DNA from: VXRD01 sp965232265
GTDB lineage: Bacteria > Latescibacterota > UBA2968
NCBI GenBank assembly: GCA_965232265.1
Contig: CBDDPH010000002.1
Span: forward strand, 2,480,001 to 2,544,000
DNA length: 64,000 nt
Direction: 5' to 3'
Numbering within the stretch: position 1 is the stretch's first letter; each line of letters starts with the position of its first letter. Positions 41,632 to 51,922 of this stretch are shown here, piece after piece. Below the pieces are notes generated by a model. That model worked only from the letters and a program-made list of their open reading frames with translations, was not told the origin of the DNA and made no database searches. The translations under genes and the position numbers were made by a program.

Positions 41632-44600
41632 ATGAAGCGGTTAATATTGGGATTTATTGCGTTGTTGCTACTGGATACATCGGCCATGGCGACAACGGCG
41701 GGAAAAATCACGGGTGTGATCACAGATGCCGCCACGGGTGAGTCTTTGCCGGGCGCGAATGTGGCACTCGAAGGAACCCGCAAAGGAGCGACTACCGATG
41801 CCGAGGGCCGCTATTTGATTCTGGCTGTAGATCCCGGCATGTACACCCTTACGGCGACGATGGTGGGCTATGGCACAGAGAAGAAAGAAGCCGTGCAGGT
41901 GATTGTGGATTATACATCCACGGTGGATTTTTCCCTGAAAGAAGCCAGTCTGGAATTGGCCGAGTTGGTTGTCGTGGCGGAGCGTCCGCCTGTGGAGCCA
42001 GATAAGACCACGAGCAAATACGTGGTTTCTGCGTCAGATATTCAGGCTGTGCCGCAGGTGAGATCGACATCGCAATTGATCGCGTTGCAACCGGGTATGG
42101 CGCTGGATGGCACCAACCGCATTCGCGGAAGTTCAACGCAGGTGCAGACGGGGACGCAGGTGGGCTATTATATCGATGGGATTGAGGTCGATCGGAGCAT
42201 GCTTACGGGCGTAAATACCACGGCGATTCAGGAATTGAGTGTGCTAACCGGCGGGATGAATGCAGAATTTGGCAATGCGGGGGCGGGGATTGTGAGTCTG
42301 GTGACAAAAGAAGGTCGAGGCGATTTCTCTGGTCGGGTGGAGTATAAGTTCACACCTGCGGGCAAAAAACACTGGGGCAGAGATGTTTATGAAAGTCCCG
42401 GGTTTGAAGACAATGTGCAGTGGGACAATCCCGATTGGGTGAATGAGACGTATATGGATCCAGGACCAGATCGCGCGCTGGGGACGTCTGACGATGTCGA
42501 GCGCATGGCGCACGAGCGCGTCGATTATACGGACAAGATCGGGCACCGATTAGAAGGTACGCTGGGCGGGTCGCTCACACGCGATTTTTCGTATTTTGCC
42601 AGTGTGAGTTATGCCCGCAGTCCGGCCAGGTTCCCCGCGGCTGAACAAGTGTCGGACGATCCACCGCGCGTGCAGGCGACGTTGACGTATCGGCCCAGTG
42701 CAAATATCAAGATTAAATCTCTGGGGATGTATCAACGGTCTGATCGGTTTCAGGGATCGACGCGCAATAATGCACAGAATATTTTCTTTCCCGAGGATTT
42801 TTCAGCTTCGGGCACTTACACCTTATCGCGGCAACTTCAGGTGTTGACGCTGACGCATACCTTGGGCAAAAACACGTATTACGATCTGAAATTTTTCTAC
42901 AACAAATACGACCGCGATGCGTCCGATGTGCCGGATGCCACCGAAGCCGTGCGTAAAGATAAGGCGGGGTTTTTCAATTTGCCCACGCTGTTGCGCGAAT
43001 ACACCGAAGAGGAAGATACAAAGTACGGCATCAAATACGATTTCGTGAGTCAGGTCAATCGGTCGCACTTGATTCAGACGGGATTGGTGCTCACACAGCG
43101 GTTGTATCACCGCACGCGAGAAGATTTTGACAATACCAAGAGTCGTTTTCTCGAGTTTGTGGCAGATGGTTTTGAACTGGGCAAAAATGTGAAGCCGTGG
43201 ACGCTGAACCTGTATGTACAGGACAAGATCGAGTACGGGGGTCTGGTCGCCAATTTGGGTTTGCGCTGGGATTATTACAATTTTGGGCGAAATGGCTCGA
43301 TGGGAGAGGCACTGGGCAAATCGCCGATGTACAGCACGTTTACGCGGGCGCGATATGAAATGGATCATCTCGATAGTTCGAATCCAACGATGACGGCATT
43401 GAGTCCGCGCGTGGGGCTGTCGCATCCGATTACAGACCGCCTGGCGGCGCACTATTTTATTGGTCGAGCGAATGTCTTTCCCGTGCTTCTCGAGACCCAT
43501 CGCAGGCAGTTCTCGAGCGAGGCGCCGGACAATGACCTCAACGGCAATGGCATGATTGATGAGACCGAGAAGTGGAATGCTATGGAAGTGCATACCACGG
43601 CGCGGCAACCGTCCGATGGCATGAAACCCCAGCGCACGACGAGTATGGAAATGGGGGTGGATTGGAATTTTGTGGCCGATTATACGGCGAGTATTACGGC
43701 ACACTATCGGCGCGATGAGGGATTGTACTCCAGAAACAACATTTCCTATTGGGTAGATCCCCTCAGGGGCCAGTCCTCACAGGTCAACGCCATACGCAAT
43801 ACCTATTGGCAAACAGCGCGCGGGATTGAATTGTCGCTGAAGAAGACGTTTAGCAATAATTTCCAGTTCAATTTGTCCTACAACGCCGAATGGGTGCGCG
43901 ACCCGGGTGGCGTTCACTACGGCAAACATTCTGCGAACTGGTATGTGCTTCCCGATGCCGATTTTATTTCGGGCGGGCACTACTGGACCGATTGGGAAGT
44001 GCAATCCGATGGTTCGGAAAGGCCCGTGCCGCTCACATCTGAGCAAGTGGCCGATATTAGCGCTAAAGCCGAGGCAAATATCGTGTCGTGGACAGAGCAG
44101 GCCGGTTCACCGGGCCCCGGTGCAGGTCCCTGGCAGCCGCCTATTAAGACGAATGATAATGGGATATGGACAGCTTCAAATGGGCAGGTTTTTTCATCGG
44201 AGCCTACCGGTGGACAGCGCAGGAATCAGTTGTCGCTTCAGTTGTATTATGCCACGCCGATGGCTTATGGACCCCAAATGGGTGCGATCAATCCATTCGG
44301 CGGTCTGCGCGTGAGCATGATCTACCGCATTTTCAGCGGCGAGCCGTTTGAGTATGTTCCCCCGATTGGCCCGCGCGAATTTCGCACGGGGGCAACGGTG
44401 ATGAAGACGGATCTGTACGCGGCCAAAGATTTTCGAGCCATTGGCAATTTGCGCCCCACGCTATTTGTGGAGGTGAGCAATTTGTTCAATGAAAAGAGCA
44501 CGGAGAGCCGAGATTCGGATTTCACGTATATACAGTACGGGCTGCGGCTGCCCCCGCCAGATGATACCGAGTATTTGCTTTATGGCGATCCAAATGAAGC

Positions 44601-44658
44601 CACGCGCTACAGGTACCAGCCGCGCGAATTGGAAATCGGTCTGGAAATTCAGTTTTAG
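41632..44658 (+). CDS. TonB-dependent outer-membrane receptor with carboxypeptidase-regulatory-like N-terminal domain
   Basis: A 1008-residue receptor. Signal peptide to about residue 21, then a CarboxypepD_reg-like domain (ITGVITDAATGESLPGANVA ... GYGTEKKE), a plug with DIQAVPQVRSTSQLIALQPG, GYYIDGIEVDR and VLTGGMNAEFGNAGAGIV, and a long 22-strand type barrel ending in LEIGLEIQF. AGGAGAGG precedes the ATG. No SusD-like partner is seen; instead a secreted protein and a PorV-like protein follow. It may import a large or glycan-derived ligand, possibly linked to the TonB-domain M56 sensor at 11.9 kb. Confidence 0.93.
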   Translation: MKRLILGFIALLLLDTSAMATTAGKITGVITDAATGESLPGANVALEGTRKGATTDAEGRYLILAVDPGMYTLTATMVGYGTEKKEAVQVIVDYTSTVDFSLKEASLELAELVVVAERPPVEPDKTTSKYVVSASDIQAVPQVRSTSQLIALQPGMALDGTNRIRGSSTQVQTGTQVGYYIDGIEVDRSMLTGVNTTAIQELSVLTGGMNAEFGNAGAGIVSLVTKEGRGDFSGRVEYKFTPAGKKHWGRDVYESPGFEDNVQWDNPDWVNETYMDPGPDRALGTSDDVERMAHERVDYTDKIGHRLEGTLGGSLTRDFSYFASVSYARSPARFPAAEQVSDDPPRVQATLTYRPSANIKIKSLGMYQRSDRFQGSTRNNAQNIFFPEDFSASGTYTLSRQLQVLTLTHTLGKNTYYDLKFFYNKYDRDASDVPDATEAVRKDKAGFFNLPTLLREYTEEEDTKYGIKYDFVSQVNRSHLIQTGLVLTQRLYHRTREDFDNTKSRFLEFVADGFELGKNVKPWTLNLYVQDKIEYGGLVANLGLRWDYYNFGRNGSMGEALGKSPMYSTFTRARYEMDHLDSSNPTMTALSPRVGLSHPITDRLAAHYFIGRANVFPVLLETHRRQFSSEAPDNDLNGNGMIDETEKWNAMEVHTTARQPSDGMKPQRTTSMEMGVDWNFVADYTASITAHYRRDEGLYSRNNISYWVDPLRGQSSQVNAIRNTYWQTARGIELSLKKTFSNNFQFNLSYNAEWVRDPGGVHYGKHSANWYVLPDADFISGGHYWTDWEVQSDGSERPVPLTSEQVADISAKAEANIVSWTEQAGSPGPGAGPWQPPIKTNDNGIWTASNGQVFSSEPTGGQRRNQLSLQLYYATPMAYGPQMGAINPFGGLRVSMIYRIFSGEPFEYVPPIGPREFRTGATVMKTDLYAAKDFRAIGNLRPTLFVEVSNLFNEKSTESRDSDFTYIQYGLRLPPPDDTEYLLYGDPNEATRYRYQPRELEIGLEIQF

Positions 44659-44675
44659 AATTGGAGGATAGTGAT

Positions 44676-47051
44676 ATGAACAGGAAATTTTTCGCTGCTG
44701 TCCTGAGCCTCGTGGTTGTTGGATGGGCGTTTAATGTCTATTCACTGGACACGCAGAATTTGAGGCAACTCACGCGCGGGCAGCTCTGGACCGGGTTCCG
44801 CAATGAGGGGACACAGGGCGGTGTCTGGGACGATCGGAGTTCTCGCGGCGCGCCCCGCTTGACGTATCCGGGCATGGGCAATGGCCTGATGCTCAATATG
44901 GCTGGCGCGGACTACATCGAGTATTTCGGAAAAAAGAACGGTTTTAGCTGGGCCGAGCAAAAAAATGAGGCGCAGAATTTGTCGGCGGGAGAAGGTATAT
45001 GGGTGTTGACCAATGTCGGCGGCGAATACGGGGTGTCGTATTCGGGACCGTGGACGCCTTCGGCGGATATCGCACCGATGTATTACGATATTGCGAACAG
45101 TCCCGAAGCCAACTGGGGGTATCAGGTCGATGTGCCGCCTCATGGATTGGGTGCGGGAGCAGTTATGCCCAACTGGTATCCCGGCGCAGCATTGCAAACC
45201 GACGCGCCGAGAACGGGCGTGCCCTATGAGGTCCTCAACCATCGGTGGGGGCAGTACATGGACGCCGATAAGGACGACCGCGCAGAAGATATCGTCTTTA
45301 GCAAGTGGACGACCAAACACGGTGTTACGATCACGCGCAAAGCCATGGCCTGGAGTTATCAGGGGTTTGACGATTTCTTCATTTTGGAAGTGGAATTTGA
45401 GAACACGGGCGATTCCGATGGCGATGGCGTGGCCGATGTGAACGGCGGTGCAGGACATAATCTAACGGGGGCGTATTTCTCATTTGTGCAGGGCTTTACG
45501 GTGAGCATGTCGGGCGAGGGGAATTGGAATAGCATCGGATCTGGCATGCCCGGATCGTATCAGCCGCAAGACGATCAATACCGCTATACGGGTGCGCCGA
45601 ATTACGATGGACCTGCTGAATACGTGGATTTGAAGATGAATTATCAGTGGGATGGCGACAGTATCCAGCGCGCTGAAGAGGACACCGGGCAGCCCGTTTA
45701 TATTGAAAGCGTACACGGCAATGCGAAGAGGTTGCCGGGTGGCGTATTCGACGGGCAAATGAGATCGCCGCAGTATGTGGGCGTTGCGCCATTGGCCTAT
45801 CGCGATAGCGGGCCGTCGCATGTGTTCAATGCCAGTGATCAGGGCAAATACGTGAATCCGGTAGGCGAACAACCCAGGACATCAAAGTGGTGGGAAACGC
45901 GCGATTTCTGGGGTTTGAATACGGATTTGCCGAATTTGCAGAGCGATTCCGAGCAGGGCATTTACGAGACGTTTTCGGGAACAACGGATGCCAATCCAAC
46001 CGTCGTCAATGCGATGGCCAATGCGCTTACTTTTGGGCCGTATAATCTGGCTGTGGGCGAGAAGGCCAAGATCGTGGTGGCTTATGTCGCCGGGACAGGC
46101 GCGCAGGCGATATCCCGAGAAGGCCAGTCGGCTTATGCAGTCGATGTGCAGGCATTTTGTCTGAAAGACATTCCACTGCCCGTAGAAGAACGATTGGCGC
46201 GGTTGGGCGAGGGAGAAGCTGCTCTTGTGGCGCATTTGAAGGCCGCGCAATTTGCGTACGATAATATGTACGATCTGCCCGATTATCCGCCCGATGTGAA
46301 GTTTGCGCCCGGGGTGAGTCAGGATGCCGAGATTACATTGACGTGGAACGATGCCGCTGAGTCGTCGGTGCATCCCGATTTTGGCGATGCCGATGTGGTG
46401 GGATATCGCGTGTTCCGATCCGCCTATCAGGAATTTGGGCCGTGGGAACACGTCGGTACAGTCACTGCAGGTACCTCTGGAACCACCTGGGACTATTCGG
46501 GTGGGCAATACGTGTGGCGCGACAATACGGCGGTTGCCGGGTTCCGGTACTTTTACAATGTGCGGGCTTTTGCCAAACCGCGCAGTTCATGGAGCAATGG
46601 CATGTCGAGCATGGGCGATTTGCCCGAAGAAGTGCAGGGTCATTTACAGGCTGGACTCGAAGGTGGGTATTCTGCCCCCGAGCAGCGCGTGAACCTGGAT
46701 CTCAGTCCGTTTCAGCCAGGCTTGGCGCCGTCATGGCCGGAAAAGCGCGTGCGCGTGGTGCCCAATCCGTTCAGTTTGTCGGAATCGGCTTATAATTACC
46801 AGAGTTCAAAAAAGATCCGTTTTCTGGGATTGCCCCCCAAAAGCCGCGTGCTGATCTTCAATGTGGCGGGTGATATTGTGGGTGAAATCCTGCACGACGA
46901 TGCGAGTTCAGGGGAAGCATCGTGGTTTCAAATTGAACGCAATGTGACTTCGCCTGATGTGGCCAGCGGGATTTATTTTTACGTCGTTGAATCGCTGACG
47001 CCCGAAAGTATGGGGCAAACGGTGACGGGGACGTTTTACATTTTGAGATAG
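44676..47051 (+). CDS. Secreted protein with fibronectin-like and type IX/FlgD-like C-terminal domain
   Basis: A 791-residue protein with a signal peptide (MNRKFFAAVLSLVVVGWAF). Long beta-rich middle region of unknown fold, a fibronectin-III-like segment (ITLTWNDAAESSVHPDF ... VGYRVFRSAY), and a C-terminal domain (KKIRFLGLPPKSRVLIFNVA, then GIYFYVVES) of the kind used as sorting signal by type IX secretion. TTGGAGG precedes the ATG. Cargo for the PorV-like protein encoded next is a plausible reading. Confidence 0.7.
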   Translation: MNRKFFAAVLSLVVVGWAFNVYSLDTQNLRQLTRGQLWTGFRNEGTQGGVWDDRSSRGAPRLTYPGMGNGLMLNMAGADYIEYFGKKNGFSWAEQKNEAQNLSAGEGIWVLTNVGGEYGVSYSGPWTPSADIAPMYYDIANSPEANWGYQVDVPPHGLGAGAVMPNWYPGAALQTDAPRTGVPYEVLNHRWGQYMDADKDDRAEDIVFSKWTTKHGVTITRKAMAWSYQGFDDFFILEVEFENTGDSDGDGVADVNGGAGHNLTGAYFSFVQGFTVSMSGEGNWNSIGSGMPGSYQPQDDQYRYTGAPNYDGPAEYVDLKMNYQWDGDSIQRAEEDTGQPVYIESVHGNAKRLPGGVFDGQMRSPQYVGVAPLAYRDSGPSHVFNASDQGKYVNPVGEQPRTSKWWETRDFWGLNTDLPNLQSDSEQGIYETFSGTTDANPTVVNAMANALTFGPYNLAVGEKAKIVVAYVAGTGAQAISREGQSAYAVDVQAFCLKDIPLPVEERLARLGEGEAALVAHLKAAQFAYDNMYDLPDYPPDVKFAPGVSQDAEITLTWNDAAESSVHPDFGDADVVGYRVFRSAYQEFGPWEHVGTVTAGTSGTTWDYSGGQYVWRDNTAVAGFRYFYNVRAFAKPRSSWSNGMSSMGDLPEEVQGHLQAGLEGGYSAPEQRVNLDLSPFQPGLAPSWPEKRVRVVPNPFSLSESAYNYQSSKKIRFLGLPPKSRVLIFNVAGDIVGEILHDDASSGEASWFQIERNVTSPDVASGIYFYVVESLTPESMGQTVTGTFYILR

Positions 47052-47061
47052 GGAGCCAGAC

Positions 47062-48024
47062 ATGAACAAACGAATATTACTGGTGCTAATGCTGGTGGTC
47101 GGGCTGATGACAGGACCGGCCTTTGCCCAGTCGGATTTTGGCGAATACGGTACGATTTTGCCGGTGAAGGGGCAGTCGTCGCTGGCATTTCTCAAAATCG
47201 GTGCGTCGCCCCGTGCCGTGGCGATGGGCGAGGCATTTGTCGCGATGAACGGCGGTATTGATGCGTCTTTTTACAATCCCGGTGCGCTGGGATTTGTCTC
47301 GGGAGGTGAATACGCGCTGTCCTACACGCGCTGGCTGGTCAATTCGGGATTGTATTCGGGGGCGTTGGCTTACAAATGGGGCGGCAATACGTTTGGCGTC
47401 TCCATTGTGAGTTTTGTGCCCGAAGAGGTGGAGGAAACGACGATTTTTCAAGCCACAGGGACCGGGCGCATGATCCAGGGCGGCGATACGGCCATTGGGT
47501 TTATGTTTGCGCGTCAGATGACCGATAAAGTGTCTTGGGGTGTGCAGGCGCGGTGGGTTCAGGAAGATCTTGTGCTCAAGACGACGAGTACTTTTCAGTT
47601 TGATCTGGGCATTTCGGCATATACGGGGTATCGCAGTTTGCGTATTGCCGCCGCCGCGCGTAATGTGGGTGCTGATGTTACTGTGGAAACCGAGCAGTAT
47701 TCACCGCCGATCAATTTCAATTTTGGGCTGGCAGGTGAGGTCTATGGCGAACAGGGCGATCCGACGTATTTGACGCTTGCGGCCGAGACCATTATGGCTA
47801 CTGATTACGGTCAGCGGTGGAATTTTGGCGGTGAGCTTTGGATTGCCAATATGCTCGCTTTGCGCGGTGGGTATAAGGTCAATTACGACGTGGAGGATTA
47901 CAGTTTGGGCGCTGGCCTGAAGTACGATTTTGGCGGGCGCGATATCCGCGTGGATCTGTCGTATAGCGATGGCGGTGTGTATTTTGATGCACCGCTGCGC
48001 CTGGCGGTTAGTGGGTCGTTTTGA
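47062..48024 (+). CDS. PorV/PorQ-family outer-membrane protein
   Basis: A 320-residue FadL-like barrel with signal peptide (MNKRILLVLMLVVGLMTGPA, cut after AFAQ) and the family motif FLKIGASPRAVAMGEAFVA followed by SFYNPGALGF. In type IX secretion PorV shuttles cargo to the sortase; other members act as general barrels. GGGAGCC precedes the ATG. Ten bases after the secreted protein gene. Confidence 0.88.
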   Translation: MNKRILLVLMLVVGLMTGPAFAQSDFGEYGTILPVKGQSSLAFLKIGASPRAVAMGEAFVAMNGGIDASFYNPGALGFVSGGEYALSYTRWLVNSGLYSGALAYKWGGNTFGVSIVSFVPEEVEETTIFQATGTGRMIQGGDTAIGFMFARQMTDKVSWGVQARWVQEDLVLKTTSTFQFDLGISAYTGYRSLRIAAAARNVGADVTVETEQYSPPINFNFGLAGEVYGEQGDPTYLTLAAETIMATDYGQRWNFGGELWIANMLALRGGYKVNYDVEDYSLGAGLKYDFGGRDIRVDLSYSDGGVYFDAPLRLAVSGSF

Positions 48025-48041
48025 ATCCCGCCGCCAATGTT

Positions 48042-48125
48042 ATCCGCAGATGACGCAGAAAAAACGCGAGTAATTTGAGCGTTTTACGCAGATGATTGGG
48101 GGTGGGTTTGAAACCCACCCCATAA
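48042..48125 (+). repeat. Dispersed repeats R1 and R2 between the PorV-like and membrane protein genes
   Basis: R1 at 48042-48094 (ATCCGCAGATGACGCAG ... GCGTTTTACGCAGATGA, nearly identical to 7185-7239) followed by R2 GGGGTGGGTTTGAAACCCACCCC at 48099-48121. Confidence 0.85.
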
Positions 48126-48141
48126 TTTTTAAGAGATTGCG

Positions 48142-50118
48142 ATGGCCGAATTGAACGCGATGGGTCGGGATTTGCACCCGGCGAGCAAACACTTGAGCGT
48201 GACCACACGCGCTTTTTGCGTGGGGATTGCGGTGACGTTTCTGGTGAATTTGTTGCCCGCTTATTCGGCCTATATCGTGCATTCGTCGCGCATGGTTTTT
48301 GCCCATTTGCCCATGGCGACTATGGTGATTTTCACGGTGCTGGCGTGGCCGTTGAATGCTCTGATGGCGCGGTTCAAGCCGCAGTGGGCGCTGTCGCGGG
48401 GCGAGATGGTGGTGGTTTTTTCGATGGGGTGGATTGCAGGGGCTGTGCCTGCGGCGAATTTTATGGGCTTGTTTATCGGGGGGATTGCCGCGCCGTATTA
48501 TTACGCCTCGCCCGAGAATCAGTGGGGCGATTATTTGTTGGATGGGTTGCCGAAGTGGGCCGCGCCGCCCAATCACGCCAATCAGATGACGTATTTTTTT
48601 GAGGGCAAGCCTCCTGGCGTTGATATTCCCTGGGATGCGTGGATGACGCCGCTTGTGTGGTGGGGTGTTTTTCTCATTGCACTGGCGCTGGTGAGCGTGG
48701 CGTTGATGGCTGTGTTGCGTAGGCAGTGGGTGGATCGAGAACGCCTGCCTTTTCCTCTGGCGGAAGCACCGCTGACGATGTTGGAAGAGGTTGAGGTTGG
48801 GAAGTACAGGCTTTTGCATTCTCGTTTGTTCTGGGGGGGCGTTGCCATTCCCGTGGTTGTGGTGGTGTGGAATATCGTGGGTTATTTCTGGCACACTTTT
48901 CCGCCTATTCCGTTGATGGACAGATGGGCGTTGCCAATTGGCCGCGGGTTTCCCGCTGTTACCATTAAGTTGAATTTTTTTGTGCTGGGGTTCGCGTTTT
49001 TTACCAATCTCGATGTGTTGTTCAGTTTGTGGTTTTTCTACGCGCTGGGCATTGTGCAAACCGGTGTTTTTGATCGATTGGGATATTCTATTGGCGCGTC
49101 CGATATCTGGGGCTCCCGCGGCGGTGCTGCGATGGGATGGCAGGCGATGGGGGCTTTTTTTGCGTTTACGGCGTTGAGTATGTGGATGGCGCGCGCGCAT
49201 TTGCGGGATGTGTGGCGCAAGGCGATGCGCGGCGATGATGCTGTGGATGATTCGGATGAACTGTTGTCTTATCGGGCGGCGGTGTGGGGTATTATTGTGG
49301 GGGCGGCGTTTCTGTTTTTCTGGTTGTGGCATTCGGGCATGTCCGCGCTCGTGGCCGGTGTTTTTCTTTTCGCGCTGATTTTGATGACGGTGGGGGTGAC
49401 GCGGTTTGTGGCCGAGTCGGGTTTGGCTTATGCGCGGATGCCCATTACGCCGCAGAGTTTCACGTTTTATACGATTGGTATTCGGCAGATGGATACCCAT
49501 AGTGCCGCGTCTCTGGCGCTGTCTTATTCCACGTTTGGCCTAGGCAATACTTTTGGTGCTTCCACGCTGGCACATATCGCGCAGATGGGCGCGAGGCTCA
49601 AGCTCAAGACCAGGTCGCTGTTCTGGACAACGATGTGCGCGCTGGTGGTGTCGATGGTTATTTCGGCGGTGTTCACGCTGTATCTGGGGTATATGTATGG
49701 CGCGTACAATTTTAATGTTTATACGTTCAATTCCGGGAATGTGGTGATTTTCAGCAATGTGGTGATGAAATTGCAAAATCCCTTTGGCATCAGTCTGGAT
49801 AGGCTGATGTTTTTTGGTATTGGCGCAGGTCTCACCGTTTTGTGTGGTTTTTTGCGCTACCGGTTTTTGAGGTGGCCGTTGAGTCCCATTGGGTTGACGG
49901 TGTTTACAACGGGTATTTTGCAGCGGCAGGTGTTTACGGTTTTTGTGGCGTGGGCGGTTAAGTTCGTTTTGTTGAAGATTGGCGGTATTGGACTTTATCG
50001 CCAGTCTCTGCCTTTGTTTATGGGGCTGATGCTCGGTTATGTTCTGGGTATTGGGTTGATTTTTATTGTGGATGTGTTGTTTTTCTTTGGGCAAGGGCAT
50101 CTGGTGCATCACTGGTGA
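48142..50118 (+). CDS. Polytopic membrane protein of the DUF6785/OPT-like group
   Basis: A 658-residue protein with about 14 membrane helices and the segments WALSRGEMVVVFSMGWIAGAV, ANFMGLFIGGIAAPYYYA, RLPFPLAEAPL and FWTTMCALVVSMVIS. This pattern matches a transporter-like family annotated DUF6784/DUF6785 and distantly related to oligopeptide transporters; substrate unknown. The ribosome site before ATG 48142 is weak; ATG 48160 is possible. A sodium symporter gene follows after 21 bases. Confidence 0.75.
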   Translation: MAELNAMGRDLHPASKHLSVTTRAFCVGIAVTFLVNLLPAYSAYIVHSSRMVFAHLPMATMVIFTVLAWPLNALMARFKPQWALSRGEMVVVFSMGWIAGAVPAANFMGLFIGGIAAPYYYASPENQWGDYLLDGLPKWAAPPNHANQMTYFFEGKPPGVDIPWDAWMTPLVWWGVFLIALALVSVALMAVLRRQWVDRERLPFPLAEAPLTMLEEVEVGKYRLLHSRLFWGGVAIPVVVVVWNIVGYFWHTFPPIPLMDRWALPIGRGFPAVTIKLNFFVLGFAFFTNLDVLFSLWFFYALGIVQTGVFDRLGYSIGASDIWGSRGGAAMGWQAMGAFFAFTALSMWMARAHLRDVWRKAMRGDDAVDDSDELLSYRAAVWGIIVGAAFLFFWLWHSGMSALVAGVFLFALILMTVGVTRFVAESGLAYARMPITPQSFTFYTIGIRQMDTHSAASLALSYSTFGLGNTFGASTLAHIAQMGARLKLKTRSLFWTTMCALVVSMVISAVFTLYLGYMYGAYNFNVYTFNSGNVVIFSNVVMKLQNPFGISLDRLMFFGIGAGLTVLCGFLRYRFLRWPLSPIGLTVFTTGILQRQVFTVFVAWAVKFVLLKIGGIGLYRQSLPLFMGLMLGYVLGIGLIFIVDVLFFFGQGHLVHHW

Positions 50119-50139
50119 TGGTAACCGGGGAATTTCTCT

Positions 50140-51900
50140 ATGAGTGAAACATCGATTGAATACGTTGTGATCGGGTGTTATTTGGCCGTGCTGGTTGGGG
50201 TGGGGATGGTGTTTCGCCGTTTTAATGAAAATGTGAGTGACTATTTTCGAAACGGCTGCAAGGGCACCTGGTGGCTGGTGGGGTCGAGTGCGTTTATGAC
50301 GGCGTTTAGTGCGTGGACTTTTTCGGGTGCGGCGGGTGCGGCTTATGAAGCGGGCTGGAGTGTGCTGGTGATTTATCTGGCAAATTCGGTGGGTTTTGCG
50401 ATTAACGGTTTGTTTCTCGCCAAGTGGTTTCGGCAGATCCGGGCGATTACGGGGCCCGAGGTTATCCGCCTGCGCTTTGGCATTTCCACGCAACAATTTT
50501 ACGCGTGGATGTCATTTGTGATGCAAACGCTGTATTCGTCGCTGCATCTTCTGGGGTTGGCAATTTTCTGTTCGGCGGTGTTTGGATATAAAATAGAGCA
50601 GGTGATCGTGGTGGTGGGCGCGGTGGTGTTGATCTATTCGCTGATTGGGGGGAGCTGGGCGGTGACGGCTACGGATTTTCTGCAGACGCTTATTCTTATT
50701 CCGATTACTATTTTGGTGGGGGTGTTGTGTCTGGTGAAGCTCGGGGGCGTGGGTGCGTTGTTTCAGGGGATTCAGAATATGGGGCTGTCGTCGGCTTATG
50801 GTGTGTTTAATGCGCCCGACCAGTTTCCGCTGCGGGCTTATACATATATGTGGGCGATAGCGATGTTGCTGAAGAATGTGATTGGCTACAATACGCTTAC
50901 GTCGGCACAGCGGTATTTTTTGGTGAAGGATGGACGCGAGGCGCAAAAGGCGGCGTGGCTGGGCTTTGTGCTGATGACGGCGGGTGCTTTTATCTGGTTT
51001 ATTCCGCCGATGACTGCGCGGCTTTTGTTTCACGCCGAGGTGATGGCGGTCGATATTCCCAAGGCTGCGGAAGCTGCGTATGCGATTGCGAGTTTGAATG
51101 TGTTGCCGCTGGGTATGACGGGGCTGATGGTGGTGGCGATGTTTGCGGCCACGATGAGTTCGATGGATTCGGGGTTGAATCGCAATGCGGCGATTTTTAC
51201 GAATGATATTTATCCCACGCTGTGTCGGTTGTTTGTAAGAACGGCTATGCAGGGCAAAAGCCTGATGCGGTTGGGGCAGGTGTTTTCAGCGGTGTTTGGG
51301 GTGTGTATTGTGAGTATTGCCACGTATTTTGCGAATACAGAGGGCAGAGGGGTGTTTGAACATATGTTGAATATCGGCGCGTTGTTGGCGTTGCCGATGG
51401 CTGTGCCTGCTTTGATGGGGCTGTTTATTCGCACGTCGCCGAGTTGGGCGGCGATTGTGACGGTGTGTGTGACGTTGATTCCATCGGCAATCGGGTTTTT
51501 CAGCGCGGAACTCTTTGGCGAGACCTGGTCATTTCAGCAGAAGGTGTTTATCAATCTCGCCGTGGGGATCGTGGTTTATTTGTTGACGATGCCGTTCTGG
51601 AATCGCACGCCGGAAGTTTATAAGAGGCAGGCGCAGGATTTTTTTGACCGCATGCTGACACCGGTTGATTTTGAAAAAGAGATCGGTGTGCCAAATGATT
51701 TGCGCCAGCTCAAAATTATCGGTAGTTTTGCTGCGGTTATTGGCGGGGTGATTTGTATGCTCGTTTTGTTGCCCAATCCACTGATTGGACGTCTGGGGAT
51801 TTTGTTTGTGGGCGGTTTTGTGCTGGGTGTTGGCGGTGTGTTTGTCTGGTTGGGAAAGCGCAGTGAGTTGGAGGCTCCGCGGATTGAGGCGGCGGATTGA
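50140..51900 (+). CDS. Sodium:solute symporter family transporter
   Basis: A 586-residue transporter with about 13 helices of the SSS family. Marks: NVSDYFRNGCKGTWWLVGSSAF, TAFSAWTFSGAAGAAYE, and TMSSMDSGLNRNAAI in the conserved GLN region. It uses the sodium gradient for import of a sugar, carboxylate or similar solute. It lies between a membrane protein and a dehydrogenase/PhyH pair, so probably feeds a catabolic route. Confidence 0.93.
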   Translation: MSETSIEYVVIGCYLAVLVGVGMVFRRFNENVSDYFRNGCKGTWWLVGSSAFMTAFSAWTFSGAAGAAYEAGWSVLVIYLANSVGFAINGLFLAKWFRQIRAITGPEVIRLRFGISTQQFYAWMSFVMQTLYSSLHLLGLAIFCSAVFGYKIEQVIVVVGAVVLIYSLIGGSWAVTATDFLQTLILIPITILVGVLCLVKLGGVGALFQGIQNMGLSSAYGVFNAPDQFPLRAYTYMWAIAMLLKNVIGYNTLTSAQRYFLVKDGREAQKAAWLGFVLMTAGAFIWFIPPMTARLLFHAEVMAVDIPKAAEAAYAIASLNVLPLGMTGLMVVAMFAATMSSMDSGLNRNAAIFTNDIYPTLCRLFVRTAMQGKSLMRLGQVFSAVFGVCIVSIATYFANTEGRGVFEHMLNIGALLALPMAVPALMGLFIRTSPSWAAIVTVCVTLIPSAIGFFSAELFGETWSFQQKVFINLAVGIVVYLLTMPFWNRTPEVYKRQAQDFFDRMLTPVDFEKEIGVPNDLRQLKIIGSFAAVIGGVICMLVLLPNPLIGRLGILFVGGFVLGVGGVFVWLGKRSELEAPRIEAAD

Positions 51901-51922
51901 CGGGATGGATAGGAGATAGCAA

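Noticed and set aside
48040..49500. 486-codon minus-strand frame opposite the DUF6785-like gene
   Set aside because: Low-complexity Arg/His/Pro/Lys content with no family match; the plus strand encodes a clear membrane protein.
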